Shown: piece after piece, positions 1 to 10,492 of the stretch | Layout: each line of letters opens with the position of its first letter | Position numbering within the stretch: position 1 is the first letter of the stretch | Assembly (NCBI GenBank): GCA_025056215.1 | Contig: JANWWC010000004.1 | Location: 1 to 64,000 of the forward strand | Direction: 5' to 3' | Length of the DNA stretch: 64,000 bases | Origin: Cytophagales bacterium | Lineage (GTDB): Bacteria > Bacteroidota > Bacteroidia > Cytophagales > Flammeovirgaceae | Program-made: the position numbers and the translations under genes | The notes under the pieces: generated by a model | The model's input: only the letters and a program-made list of their open reading frames with translations | The model's database searches: none | Told to the model about the DNA's origin: nothing

Positions 1-136
1 AAAGCATCTAAGTGCGAAACCTACTCCAAGATGAGTCATCCTAGGTACGTGGGAGACTACCACGTGGATAGGCTGCAGGTGTAAATACGGTGACGTATGG
101 AGCTGAGCAGTACTAATGAACCGAATAGTTTCTGAT
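1..136 (+). rRNA. rrl: 23S ribosomal RNA, 3' end (partial)
   Basis: The window opens inside the last part of a 23S rRNA. The segment carries the typical closing region: a GGGAGACTACCACGTGGATAGG-like helix, then GCTGCAGGTGTAAATAC and the near-universal AGTACTAATGAACCGA. The 5' part lies outside the window. The 3' end is estimated from the conserved terminal region and may be off by several bases. A 5S gene follows on the same strand. Confidence 0.95.
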
Positions 137-176
137 CGTATTTTAGTTATAGTGCAACTTAAGTCAAGAAGAGATT

Positions 177-287
<111 letters not shown>

Positions 288-306
288 TATAAAATTAAAT
301 ACTTTA

Positions 307-337
307 ATGCCCTGAAATACATCCAGGGCTTTTTTAT
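307..337 (+). terminator. Intrinsic terminator of the rRNA operon
   Basis: The perfect inverted repeat GCCCTG (309-314) and CAGGGC (324-329) with a 9-nt loop is followed directly by a run of seven T. It lies about 20 nt after the 5S gene. No tRNA is found between the 5S gene and this hairpin. Confidence 0.9.
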
Positions 338-600
338 TTTATTGATTCGGAAAAACTTTTGAGATATTCTCTAGTTTTTTTAATAGAAGGAGTTAGAAAT
401 CTCTCTGTAAAATGCCAGGTAACTGATTAGACAAATTATTTAATTTTTGTCTTTTCTTTACATGCGAATTTTAATAATTTCAAAATTGCCGCCAAAAGAG
501 TATTCTCATTTTTTCTACAAGGCGTAAATAAATGATATGAAGAGCAAACTTTATAAGATTTTAGGAAATCAATAGGGATTTTAAAAGGCAACAAACAAAT

Positions 601-1023
601 TTAAGGCCTAGGCAATACATTTGCCTGAATTCGCAAACGTGCTTGTGGATTCACAGCGTTTGAAAACACAGTAATTACTTTATTCTGAATACCAGACTTT
701 CCACTGCTATTAAATTGAATATTAATCTCACCTGTTTTGCCAGGTAAAACTGGCTCTCGTGTCCAACTCGGCGCTGTGCATCCACAAGTTGTTTGTACAT
801 TCGTAAGAATCAGCGGCATATTGCCCGTGTTTTTGAATGTAAATACGTAGCTTACTACATCGCCTTGATAGATATCACCAAAATCATGTTCAGATTTGAT
901 AAATTCTATTTTAGAACCTTGTAGAGCAGTTGGCGGGTTATTAGAACTTTGAGCTAAAGCTTTCCAGAATAAACCTAAGAAAAGAATCGTTATTATCACT
1001 AATCTTTGTTTCATAATTTTCAT
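601..1023 (-). CDS. DUF1573 domain secreted protein
   Basis: A protein of about 140 aa. An N-terminal signal peptide (MKIMKQRLVIITILFLGLF then WKALAQS) is followed by one DUF1573 immunoglobulin-like domain. Typical family signatures are visible: EHDFGDIYQGD, FTFKNTGNMPLILTNVQ, TTCGCTAP and PGKTGEI. DUF1573 proteins are common in Bacteroidota as exported proteins of uncertain function, and the CGC motif is characteristic. The start is placed at 1023 (MKIMKQ), with 1014 (MKQR) equally possible, because the open frame upstream of these Met codons would put non-signal residues before the hydrophobic stretch. It stands alone, with no operon partner. Confidence 0.85.
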   Translation of the reverse strand: MKIMKQRLVIITILFLGLFWKALAQSSNNPPTALQGSKIEFIKSEHDFGDIYQGDVVSYVFTFKNTGNMPLILTNVQTTCGCTAPSWTREPVLPGKTGEINIQFNSSGKSGIQNKVITVFSNAVNPQARLRIQANVLPRP

Positions 1024-1866
1024 TTTTTGAAATGACAAATTAAATATAAAACAAGTCAATTCAAAAATGCTCTAAAATTTTGTTTGAAGTATTAGTTATC
1101 TTACCTACTCATTTTCGTGAAGATGATAATATAATTTAAGTTAGTATTTAATCTTGAGTTTGAAATCCAAGAAATTATACGAAACTGCTATGATACTGCA
1201 ATTTTGGTTTTTTTATTCAATTTTGTCTGGCATAGGCATCGCATTTACATCTACTTACGCTCGATAATACTTTAAAAAAACGCCCTAATGAATTTAAATT
1301 TTTGCGTTTGTAGTGCTTTATCCCAGAGAATGTGAGTTGTTTTTGCTTTCTTTCTCAGCCTGGAAAAAATTGCGGATAATGCTCTAACAATGCCTTGCAC
1401 ATTTAATTTTGAAGAGTCTACAAATCTACGAAGCGAGTAATTACTTTCGATGCGTCGTCGTTTTCAACGCTAAACTTTTTGATATTATTACTAAATAAAT
1501 GATTTTAATTATTAGTCTTTTGTTGATATTTGGCGTATCATCATTTGAAGGGTCGGACGCCAAATATGAGGATATATTCCACCTCACTTCTGATGAACTT
1601 TACATTATCGACAAACTTCTCACAGTATCAGGATTACCACGGCAACTTTCTGTTGCATTTCGGCGAAAACTTTTAGGTACACTCATTTATTGTTATGCTT
1701 TGAAATTACTAAGAGAAACTTGTTTGTATATCTTCTACGAACCTATCGTTATGATTTTATTTAAAAAACAGAGAAGACTGCATTTACAACGCTCTAAGCT
1801 ACTATCAAAAAGAAAATTGCTCAAGTTTCTAAGAGAGTTTCTGATGATTGGGAAATTAGGTTGCCA
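1024..1866. other. Gene-poor stretch, no convincing gene
   Basis: About 840 bases between the DUF1573 gene and the broken T9SS gene. A plus-strand open frame at 1499-1888 (129 codons, hydrophobic start) exists, but it runs into the downstream terminator hairpin and shows no domain. In a neighbouring frame the segment near 1800-1868 reads as a more protein-like peptide (KKKIAQVSKRVSDDWEIRLP), which hints at an eroded coding region with frameshifts. No transposase, tRNA or repeat was recognised. Confidence 0.4.
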
Positions 1867-1867
1867 T

Positions 1868-1897
1868 AAAAAAATGGCACTTCCCTAAGAAGTGCCA
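1868..1897 (-). terminator. Intrinsic terminator, minus strand
   Basis: An 8-bp perfect stem TGGCACTT (875-882) and AAGTGCCA (890-897) with a 7-nt loop has an A-run at 868-874 on the plus strand, which is a U-run for minus-strand transcripts. It lies 27 nt past the stop codon of the broken T9SS gene, so it was that gene's terminator and is still intact. Confidence 0.8.
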
Positions 1898-1923
1898 CGT
1901 TTATACCAACAACATACCAAACC

Positions 1924-3353
1924 TTACTCTACCAACACCTTTACCGTTTTTGTTCCGGTAGTCGTCTTGATGTGGACCAAGTAAATACCCGAACTTACTA
2001 CACTTACTTTCGCGCCACTGCCTACATGCACGCCCGTTGTAGTGTAAACCGATGCTTCAAAGGGTTCTGCACTTTCTGTTACGATGGTTTTGCCTACGGC
2101 GTAACAAACCACTTTCACGCTTTCTTCTTGCCAGGAAATCTCGTTATTTGCAGTGATGGGAGGCGCGTTAACTGTTAATACAGCGCTATCCGATGTGATG
2201 CTTCCGCAGAAGTTGGAGACGATGACAGCGTATTTTTTGCCATTGTCGGCTAAGGTGGTGGCAGGTGTTGTGTAAGTGCTGCTGTTCGTTCCCACGTTGT
2301 TCAAGCCTTGTTTTCCACTGATAATTCAGGCTACCGCCAGAAGCTGTCACATTAAACGTCGTCGTAGTAGTTTCAGTTACTGTTTGGTTAGATGGCTGCA
2401 CGGAAATGCTCGGACTGGATGCTGTTACGACGGCGTTGCCTGTTACGGTTCCTGTGATGGTGCCACCACACGAGCGTATTACGCCGTTGTTGGTAATGCC
2501 ATCGGTGGTGGTTACGCTGCCAGAGCTACCTAACAAGGTATCCCCAGAGTTGACTGTCAAGGCTTTGGCTGTGATGTTGCCGTTAACCGTTGTGCTATAA
2601 TTGCCATCTATCACAACGTTTCTTGTGGCATTGGGCGCACCGTTGCTCCAGCTACTGCCGTTCCATGTAGTCGGCATAATCTCGTTAAACTGCGCTACCA
2701 AAGCTTTGGAGCCGTAAACATTCTCCCTTACCACAAAACTACCCGAAGTGCCTATATAATCATAGTGTCCACGAAAGTATCCCAGCAGTACTTTCCCATT
2801 TTTTACGGCAACAGCAGAGCCGTAGTTGTCCGATTCTCCGCCAAACTTATGCGCCCACTGATATGCTCCGTTCGTATTTTACTTGGCTAAAAAAATATCA
2901 AAGCCGCCTACACTGCTCAAAAGGGCAATGCCTGTCCCTGGGTCAAAGTTTACGTTTGTTCCTTGAAAGAACCCCTGATATACACATTTCCGCTGCCGTC
3001 CACTGCTACGCCATTGCCTTCATCACGAGAAATTCCCCCTATGCGAAACGCCTACTGCAACACGCCACTTTTGTTGTACTTGGCTAAGAAAATATCACCG
3101 CTACCTGCACAAGTTAAAAACACACTATCTGAAGGGCGTATATCAAAATCAGTACGCCCCCGAAAATAGCCTGTTACACATTTCCGCTGCCATCTACCGC
3201 TACTTTTCTGCTCTCATCATCAGCATTAAAATGGAAACTGATCAACGCAAAACCGACATCAGGCTTTAGTTGCGCCCGCAAACTTGCGCTTAAAACAACA
3301 AAACCTACAGCTAAATGCCATACAAGACGATGCTTTGAAACTAACGTTCTCAT
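1924..3353 (-). pseudogene. Broken T9SS-secreted beta-propeller (SBBP-repeat) protein
   Basis: Remains of a secreted protein gene. The start (MRTLVSKHRLVWHLAVGFVV, then LSASLRAQ) is a signal peptide. SBBP-type repeats follow (VAVDGSGNV, TGYFRG, GDIFLAKYN, NFDPG). Then come a pectin-lyase-like segment (TTWNGSSWSNG), an Ig-like domain, and a C-terminal T9SS type A sorting domain (VYTTTGVHVGSG, SGIYLVHIKT, TKTVKVLVE). Lesions visible by comparing repeats: a 4-nt loss in the first repeat near 3171-3180 (GNVY...TGYF becomes a stop), a TAG in place of Trp at 3052-3054, a -1 shift at the G-run near 2972-2975, a TAA in place of Tyr at 2879-2881, and an extra base in the homopolymer at 2311-2314. Several independent lesions make a sequencing artefact unlikely. 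The terminator downstream is still intact. Confidence 0.85.
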
Positions 3354-3599
3354 CTCTTGAAAAAATATTTTAGAACGTTGAAAGAAAGTAAAAAATTCTT
3401 GTAAAGAAAAAAATACGTGAAATAACTTGAGCGCGTTAAACAAGAATGCAGGCAAGTATATGTCCGAATTGTTACGTTCACAACGGAATTTTTTTACAAA
3501 GAACTATAGTCAAACAGTTGTGAAAAGACAAAACGTTAGTTTTTTTGCTGAGATGTGAGAGAACTGAGTATATCATCGCTAAGAACATGAGCGAATTAA

Positions 3600-4790
3600 G
3601 GCTCTATTATTCGAACTAAATGTTTTCTGTTTTTCAGTTGTGGTGTGGTCACAAGCGGGATACACTTTTGATGTGATGCGCAAATTTCGATATTTGCTTC
3701 CAGAATGCCGACAAATTGACAAATTAGAACACGTGGTTTCCGCTTGTAGTCGAACTTTGAATAAAAGTTGCCTTGTCAACAATCGAGGAGGCAGCAATTC
3801 CTCTGCAAAGTGAAGCCAACTTGATGTCAGCCAAAAAGGGCAGCAGTACTCAATGAATTGTCAGGAATATAAAAGGCGTTTTTCGCACTGTTAAACAAAG
3901 GTTTCGCTTCTGAGACGTCGAGTGTATCCGAAATACACTAATGGATTTAGCTACTCGCTCCCAAAGCTAATCAACGGATGTAGCTCGTATTCAACTCACC
4001 CGCCGTTAGCACTTAATTTGGTGGTGTATTCAATCTCTGGTTATTTCCATAGGATTGCTCATAAACATTAAGAGTAAAATCTACTCACCCACTTTGTGTT
4101 GCCTGCTGTGCCAAAAATAGTAGTACTATTCGGCGGTAGTCCATTAGTGGAATGCAGACAATACTCGCATGGCTCGCATGAAAAGGGAGAGTGTGGGTAA
4201 GCCGAAAGTGCTCCCACTAAACATAAGAGTTCTTGTAGTAGTGTCGTCGCTGAGAGTAGCTCTACCGCTAAGTGAAGTTATTCACTACCCAGTTGAGTAA
4301 GTAGTTATTAAGCGGATTAAAAGCGTAGTTTGCACCATCTACAAAAGGTTTTACCATCCATGTTGTTTGTTGGACTAAACTGTTAAGTGCGAGTAGTGAT
4401 TAAATAGCTCCTGCTTGGAGTTCAAAAACTGCCTACTCCGCTGAATCTACCTGAATTAGTACCCCTTGTACGTTCAATTCGCATCCTCTTTTTATGAGAA
4501 GTCGATTTCGCTACTGTTGACTATAGTGAGCGTTATTCGCTATTTACCCATTTGTACCGCGATTGGGTCAGGAATGATGTTGGCAATAACAGCAGCGGTG
4601 CATCCGTTGCGCATAGTATAGTAACTACAACTGTAGTAGTAGTTCCCAAGCAATATCGTTGTAGCGTGGCCAGTTGGTAGCCGTTGCAAAGGCGATTGCC
4701 ATAACTGCTTGCAGTTTGAGAGAAACTTTTTAGGCAGAGAAAATTAAAAAGAAAAGTTAAAAAAACGGATTGCGTATAAGTTTTTTTCAT
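3600..4790 (-). pseudogene. Remnant of a second secreted protein gene
   Basis: A start with a good signal peptide (MKKTYTQSVFLTFLFNFLCL, then KSFSQT) lies at 4790, but its frame drifts within 30 codons and ends at 4533. Further along the minus strand, protein-like pieces appear in changing frames: IANIIPDPIAVQMG near 4540-4580, VKPFVDGANYAFNPLNNYLL near 4290-4350, ATLSDDTTTRTLMFSGSTFG near 4200-4260, FTLNVYEQSYGNNQRLNTPP near 4020-4080 and SDTLDVSEAKPLFNSAKNAF near 3880-3940. Stops and shifts separate them. The FNPLNNYLLNWVVNNFT segment recalls BspA/DUF285-type surface repeats, but this is weak. The 3' limit is uncertain. It is read as a decayed gene, older than its neighbour at 1924-3353. 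Confidence 0.5.
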
Positions 4791-5301
4791 CCTAAGAAGG
4801 TTTTGTAAAATTTAATCGCAATACGCCATAAAAGTAAATCAGAAAAATGAAAATTTTAGAAATTTCTCGTCGCGTTTGGTTTGAAAAAGTTCTCTCTCTT
4901 CGTTGTTATAAATGTGAAGCGTTATAAAGATGTTTTTCATGTCTGAACATGACATCTGTTAAATATTGAAAAAAATCTCAAAATATTTGTTGAAACTTAT
5001 TAATAACACACCAACTTTTTTCACCGTAAGTTTATTGATACTGCGATATTGATTCGGATGTTTAATAGGCTGTTTGCGGTGGGTGTTGTTGGAATAAGCT
5101 TCACTCGAGTTTTTCACCTATGAGTTGGGGAGCGCTCAAAGGTTAACAGTACTGAAAAGTAAATGATTCAAATACTCTTTTTTGAATCTAAAGCACATAA
5201 AATTTTTCTCTTAGCACTCAATGTATGGGAAATATCCCCTCGGAAAGTTATCAGATTATGCATTATTTTTGCTAAATTATAGTCAAATACTTTTCTTATA
5301 T
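4791..5301. other. Intergenic region, nothing recognised
   Basis: About 510 bases, A/T rich, between the eroded gene (divergent) and the giant secreted protein gene. No ORF, tRNA or clear hairpin-plus-T-run was seen. It must hold the promoter of the downstream gene, but no confident TTTG/TAnnTTTG pair could be picked out. Confidence 0.4.
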
Positions 5302-8300
5302 ATGCAACTTATTTTTATCTTATTGTTGCTTTTTTTATCGTACAACGTTGTTTGGGCACAAGAACCTGAAGAAACAACGTGGGAAACAGACACTACTGCC
5401 GAAACTATTTCGGAGGAAAAAGAAGTAATTGAAAAACCTGTTTTTTTGGAAGATGAACCTTCGAAAAAGCCCTCTTCGAAAGTGCGCTATATTCCTTTTT
5501 CAGATAAAAGTAACTTTCAAAAAGACCTTGAAAATTTTGCAAAAATAGTCGGAAAACAAGCTGAAGAAACCTTAAAAGGAGCTTTGATAAGCTTTCAATC
5601 GTTAACTGAAGAAAACCAGGAAATTTTTGTGAGGACCTTCCAGCAACTTGTAGGGAAGTCTCCTTATTTTGAGGTAGCTCAAGAATATTTAGAATGCGTA
5701 GCTTTATCAATTTCAAAATTTTCTACTGAAAAACTAACAGATTTTTTAAAAGTTACCGAAGCCTCTGCCACTCTCTACCGCCCTTGGATTACAAAACAAT
5801 TCTTACGCCTTGTCAAAAATCACTTGCAAGGAGAAATGATTGTAGATGCCAAAGGTGGAAGTATGATAGTAAAAGGAGGTACTATTTCGTTTAAACACGC
5901 AATAGATGAAAACTTAGCAGATAAGCAGGCGGCAAAAAATTTTTCGTCCGATGCACCTGTCAAAGAGGAATGGTACGAACATTTAGAAGATACTGCTAAA
6001 AAAGCAACAGAAGAAGATGAATTCCTCAAAGAAGAAGACATTCCAGCTATTACCTCTACTCCTGTAGATGACTGGGGAAAAGACCCTTATGCCGATGATT
6101 GGGGAGTAGATAAATATGCCTCTGAGAGCGAAGGAACTACTTCTTCATGGGAAACGGAATCCACTTCTACTCCTACTCCTTCTTTTGTGCCTGTGGTTCC
6201 TAAAAAGCAAGTAGAAGTGCCTTTACCGCCTCCTATTACAGGTCCATATTTAACAATCGAAAACGCTGACATAACAGTCTACACGCTGTACGACACCTTC
6301 ACTATCCAAGCCACCACGGGCGACTTATTAGCAAAAAATTTTTATTTTGTGGCAAAGGGCGGAAGATTTCATTTCGATGGTTTACTAGCTGAGGCTTATG
6401 TAGATCTAGATGCTTACTTTTTTAATGTGCGTCGCCCTAAAATATGGAGCGAGGGCGCAAAACTTACTTTTGCCAACAAAATTGAGTATCCGATAGAAGG
6501 AGAATTTTACTATGAGGTTTCCCCTCAAAACAATACACTTCATGCCTCTTTTCCTGCTTTTATTTCTTATAAAAACGATGTGAAACTAGAAGGATTTGCA
6601 CAAGGGGTAACTTATGAAGGAGGGTTTACGATCAAAGGGCGCAGCTTGTACGGAGGTTCTTTAGAAGGAGGAATTAATTGTTTGAAAGTAGAAAAGGACG
6701 GTGTTATAAAGTTTACAGCGCGTTCTTACTATCCATTTTTTCTATCTGACTCGCTCATTCGAAACTCTCACGCCCAACTTACTATCTATCATTCTGCAAA
6801 AGATTCTTTGTTTCATCCTGGTTTAAAAATCAAGTATTTGCCTAATTCGGGCTTTTTACAAGCCGACCGTGTGCGCGGTCCTACAGCAAGAGCGCTTTTT
6901 AACGATAATGCATTAAAAGTCAATATCGATGCATCGAGACTTACTTGGAACATTCATACAGATACAGCCGTTTTAAAAAATGTTTTTGCACCTGATATTG
7001 TACCAGCAATTGTCGAATCTGAAGATCGATTTGATGTAAATCTTTATAATCGCTTGCGGAGTTTATACGGTTTTCATCCACTGCGGTTGTTAGTAAATTA
7101 TTCTAAAATTATGCGAACTACGCGATTCTATGTGGATGCACTTTTACAATCTCCAGAACTAAAACGAATCAAAGAGTTAGATCGCAACCAGGTAGTAACT
7201 GCAATGCAAGCTCTTGCTAATTTAGATTTTATTTATTTTGAACCTCATACAGGGTATATCGAACTCAAGCGGAAAACATTTTTTTACGTTTATGCGAACG
7301 AACGTTATACTGCGATGAACGAAAAAATTGATTACGACCACATACATCTCAAATCTAGAGCAGAAGAAGGCAGTCAGCTCGATAATATGACTTTAAATAT
7401 TCCTGAAAAGGTTCTTACGGTTAGAGGAGTAAACAGTTTCTTTTTAAGCGACACTCTATTAGTGCGTATACGGCCTGAAAATAAGACAGTTCAAATACGC
7501 GCTAATCGCGATATGGTATTTTCGGGAGAAGTCAATGCTGGAAAGTTTATTCTTCGTGTAGATACTTTTTATTTTAACTATGACCAGTTTAGCTTATTTA
7601 TGAATGGCATTAAGCAGTTTTCTTTGTTAGTGCCAGATTCGATTACTGGAAAACCTAAAGAAATGCAAAACAGTATTCAGAGCACGGCGGGAGTGTTATA
7701 CGTAGGAGTTCCTAAAAACAAATGTGGGCTTATTCAAACGCCTACATATCCTCGTTTCGACGCAAGTTTAGGTGGTAGCATTAGCTTTACAGGAAAAGAA
7801 ATTCTCAACGGCGTATATGACCAGCGGATTAAATTTGAAATGCCTCCTTTCGATGTAGATTCGATTAATGCTAGTGACCCTGCTTCTATGAACTTCGTGG
7901 GTTCGTTCAGGTCGAGTGGAATGTTTCCCGATTTTGAAGAACGGGCTATGATTATGCCCGATCACTCCTTTGGTTTTGTGCATACCTTTGAGCCCGAAGG
8001 AGTTCCCTTATACAACGGAAAAGCGAGGTATTACAACCAAATCAGAATGGATAACCGAGGAATTAGGGGAAAAGGAGAAATCGAATATCTTACTGGAAAT
8101 TTTCAATCAGAAGATTTCATATTTTTTTCGGATTCTGTACACACACAAGGAAAAGCAGGCTCGATTGTAGCAAGTGAAAAATATCCAAATGTGGAACTTC
8201 CTCATTATTCTATGCGATGGCTTGTCAATGAAGATCGCATGGAACTTTCTACTACCGATACGGCGTTTTCAATTTTTGACAAACAAGACGAGTTTTGGGG

Positions 8301-10473
8301 TAAACTTTTTTATACTCCAGACTCTTTAGGGGGAAAAGGAAAATTTAAGACAGAAGGCGCAAGTATTGAATCTAACCGATTTAAGTTCCAGACGCAGTCT
8401 TTTGAAAGTCGAAATTCTATTTTCAAAATTGAATCTCCATTAGTCAACAAACCTTTTTTTACAGGTCTTAATACTCGGATTCAGTTCGATAAGTCCAGAA
8501 AAAAAGCATACATTTCTAATGAACACGACTCTGTACAAAGCTTTATTATTCCTTACTCCCGCTATAAGACAGGTTTAACTCAAGCTATTTGGGATGTTGA
8601 AAAAAAACGGATCGATATGCATACACCTCCTTTTGGAAAAGCAAAAGCTAGATTTTCTCCGATCGCTGGAGGGGATGGTCCTGAAATTGAAGGTAGTTCG
8701 GCTATGTACGATATTGATAAAGATAAACTTAATATCGAAGGCGTAGATACTATCACCTTATTAGGAGCGGCTATTTTGCCAGACAAGGGTAAAGTTTCAG
8801 TTGGAAATAATGGTAATATTGATTTGCTTACCAATGCAAAAGTATATTTAAACGGAACAACTAAGTATCATTTCTTGTACAATGCAGATGTAAATATTAA
8901 AAATCGAAATGCATTCTCAGGAAATGGAATATATGACTACGTCAATTCAGCAGGAGAAAAGTTTTCTATTCCGTTTACTTTAGGAGTTTCTCACCACATT
9001 TCAAAAAAAACGGGAACTACTGCTTTTACTGGGGCTTATACCACCATTCAAGAAGATGATAACATAAGAATTTTTCCGGGAATCAAATACCGAGGGTTAG
9101 CAATTTTAAAAGACAACGATCCTTTTGTGAACTTCGTTGGAGAAATAGCACTGGATATCGAACGCGAAAACAACACGTGGTACGCTGTTAAGACCACAAA
9201 CGACTCCTCTGCGGGTATTTTAGATACTGAGCAAATCCGAACAGCAGATATGCATAAGCCCAGAACTGGCATTTTTTACAACCCAGAAACCCACGACTTA
9301 GTGTTTAGTTTTGTGGAATACCGTTCTGGCTGCGAAATGCTAAAGCCTGTTTTTGAAGCGGATGGGCGTTTGTTCTTCGATACGAGAAAAAACATGTTTA
9401 GAATTGACCCTAAAGAACAAAAAGGAAAAAGTAAAGTAGCTGGAAATGAACTGGATTACTACGTCTTAGAAGATGAAATGACTATTGTAGGAGAATTTAA
9501 AATGATAGAGAATACTAAAGAGTTTACTCTTCTTACTGTAGGAGATGGACATGGCAACAACAAGAAGCAAAAATATGAACTCGACGTGTTTGTTGCTGCA
9601 AAAATGGATTTAAAAGAAGAAGCTTTCAAGTACATTATAAGCTCTTTTTTAGTGGATAGTAGCAGTTATGCTCCTACGAAGCTCGATTCATTAAAATTGT
9701 TTCGCAATTTAGCTGAAACTCTCAACGAACAAGATTATGAAGAAGCGCGTCAGGTAATTGAAGAAGGTGAAATCTTGAGTTTTGCCAAATATTTTGGCGA
9801 TTATACGTTTGTGTTTCCATACGTTCCGCTTCAATGGTCAGCTCAGCGGAAAGCGTTTTACTCTAAAGATTTGAAGGTAGAGCTCAGTAGTGTATATAAG
9901 CGAGATATTAATTTAAGTTTGAATACTTACATAGAAATTCCTAAAGTAGATGCTACAGATGGTACGCTTCTACCGAGTGCCTTCCGATTATTTATTTTTA
10001 ATGATAATTTATCGAATTGGCTTTACATAGGTTACGATGGAAAATCGCTGCATACACTTTCGTCGAGTAGTTATTATAACGGTGTGGTGCAGCATAAAAA
10101 GGGAGGAAAAAATACTCAATTAGTAGAAGCTCCTGAAGTAATGCAATTTGTAAATCAATATAGAAGTTATTATTTGAACAACAATCAGCCTATTGTACTT
10201 ATGGAGCCTGGCATTGCTTCTTTAGAGGAAATCAAACAAGAAGAAATTACTGTAAAAAATACTCTCAAAGCAGCTAAAAAGATCAAAAAAGCTTCTAATA
10301 CTACTACTACAGACGAATCTACTGCAAACGAATTCTCCGATAATGAAGAAAATGTAGCGCCAACTGTGTTGCCAGATGTTAAGGTTAAGAAAACAAAGCA
10401 TAAGAAAGATGTTCCTCAAGAAGATAATTCAAAGCCTTCTGAACCACAAGAAAAGGACTCCGATGGATGGTAG
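5302..10473 (+). CDS. Giant secreted protein of unknown function
   Basis: About 1,723 aa. The start at 5302 is chosen because it begins a clean signal peptide (MQLIFILLLLFLSYNVVWAQ); the frame is open 27 codons further upstream. After the signal come an acidic Glu/Thr-rich linker, a helical region of about 120 residues, and a Ser/Thr/Pro/Asp linker with the near-repeat DDWGKDPYADDWG (around residues 255-267). Then follow more than 1,000 residues rich in alternating hydrophobic and polar beta-type strands (for example KVYLNGTTKYHFLYNADVNI), and a lysine-rich, charged tail ending SDGW. No enzyme motif, T9SS sorting domain or OmpA domain was recognised. The beta-strand pattern would fit a large beta-solenoid or OstA-like fold in the envelope, but that is a guess. 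The VWA gene follows after 19 nt, so the two are probably co-transcribed. Confidence 0.8.
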   Translation: MQLIFILLLLFLSYNVVWAQEPEETTWETDTTAETISEEKEVIEKPVFLEDEPSKKPSSKVRYIPFSDKSNFQKDLENFAKIVGKQAEETLKGALISFQSLTEENQEIFVRTFQQLVGKSPYFEVAQEYLECVALSISKFSTEKLTDFLKVTEASATLYRPWITKQFLRLVKNHLQGEMIVDAKGGSMIVKGGTISFKHAIDENLADKQAAKNFSSDAPVKEEWYEHLEDTAKKATEEDEFLKEEDIPAITSTPVDDWGKDPYADDWGVDKYASESEGTTSSWETESTSTPTPSFVPVVPKKQVEVPLPPPITGPYLTIENADITVYTLYDTFTIQATTGDLLAKNFYFVAKGGRFHFDGLLAEAYVDLDAYFFNVRRPKIWSEGAKLTFANKIEYPIEGEFYYEVSPQNNTLHASFPAFISYKNDVKLEGFAQGVTYEGGFTIKGRSLYGGSLEGGINCLKVEKDGVIKFTARSYYPFFLSDSLIRNSHAQLTIYHSAKDSLFHPGLKIKYLPNSGFLQADRVRGPTARALFNDNALKVNIDASRLTWNIHTDTAVLKNVFAPDIVPAIVESEDRFDVNLYNRLRSLYGFHPLRLLVNYSKIMRTTRFYVDALLQSPELKRIKELDRNQVVTAMQALANLDFIYFEPHTGYIELKRKTFFYVYANERYTAMNEKIDYDHIHLKSRAEEGSQLDNMTLNIPEKVLTVRGVNSFFLSDTLLVRIRPENKTVQIRANRDMVFSGEVNAGKFILRVDTFYFNYDQFSLFMNGIKQFSLLVPDSITGKPKEMQNSIQSTAGVLYVGVPKNKCGLIQTPTYPRFDASLGGSISFTGKEILNGVYDQRIKFEMPPFDVDSINASDPASMNFVGSFRSSGMFPDFEERAMIMPDHSFGFVHTFEPEGVPLYNGKARYYNQIRMDNRGIRGKGEIEYLTGNFQSEDFIFFSDSVHTQGKAGSIVASEKYPNVELPHYSMRWLVNEDRMELSTTDTAFSIFDKQDEFWGKLFYTPDSLGGKGKFKTEGASIESNRFKFQTQSFESRNSIFKIESPLVNKPFFTGLNTRIQFDKSRKKAYISNEHDSVQSFIIPYSRYKTGLTQAIWDVEKKRIDMHTPPFGKAKARFSPIAGGDGPEIEGSSAMYDIDKDKLNIEGVDTITLLGAAILPDKGKVSVGNNGNIDLLTNAKVYLNGTTKYHFLYNADVNIKNRNAFSGNGIYDYVNSAGEKFSIPFTLGVSHHISKKTGTTAFTGAYTTIQEDDNIRIFPGIKYRGLAILKDNDPFVNFVGEIALDIERENNTWYAVKTTNDSSAGILDTEQIRTADMHKPRTGIFYNPETHDLVFSFVEYRSGCEMLKPVFEADGRLFFDTRKNMFRIDPKEQKGKSKVAGNELDYYVLEDEMTIVGEFKMIENTKEFTLLTVGDGHGNNKKQKYELDVFVAAKMDLKEEAFKYIISSFLVDSSSYAPTKLDSLKLFRNLAETLNEQDYEEARQVIEEGEILSFAKYFGDYTFVFPYVPLQWSAQRKAFYSKDLKVELSSVYKRDINLSLNTYIEIPKVDATDGTLLPSAFRLFIFNDNLSNWLYIGYDGKSLHTLSSSSYYNGVVQHKKGGKNTQLVEAPEVMQFVNQYRSYYLNNNQPIVLMEPGIASLEEIKQEEITVKNTLKAAKKIKKASNTTTTDESTANEFSDNEENVAPTVLPDVKVKKTKHKKDVPQEDNSKPSEPQEKDSDGW

Positions 10474-10492
10474 TAATTTTAAAAACATAAAA

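Noticed and set aside
1499-1888. A 129-codon plus-strand frame with a hydrophobic start
   Set aside because: It runs through the terminator hairpin of the opposite strand, has no family resemblance, and a neighbouring frame looks more protein-like near its end.
1924-3353. The frame breaks read as sequencing errors
   Set aside because: Two nonsense changes and a 4-nt deletion exist besides the homopolymer shifts; these are unlikely to be errors all at once, though read checks are listed as a test.
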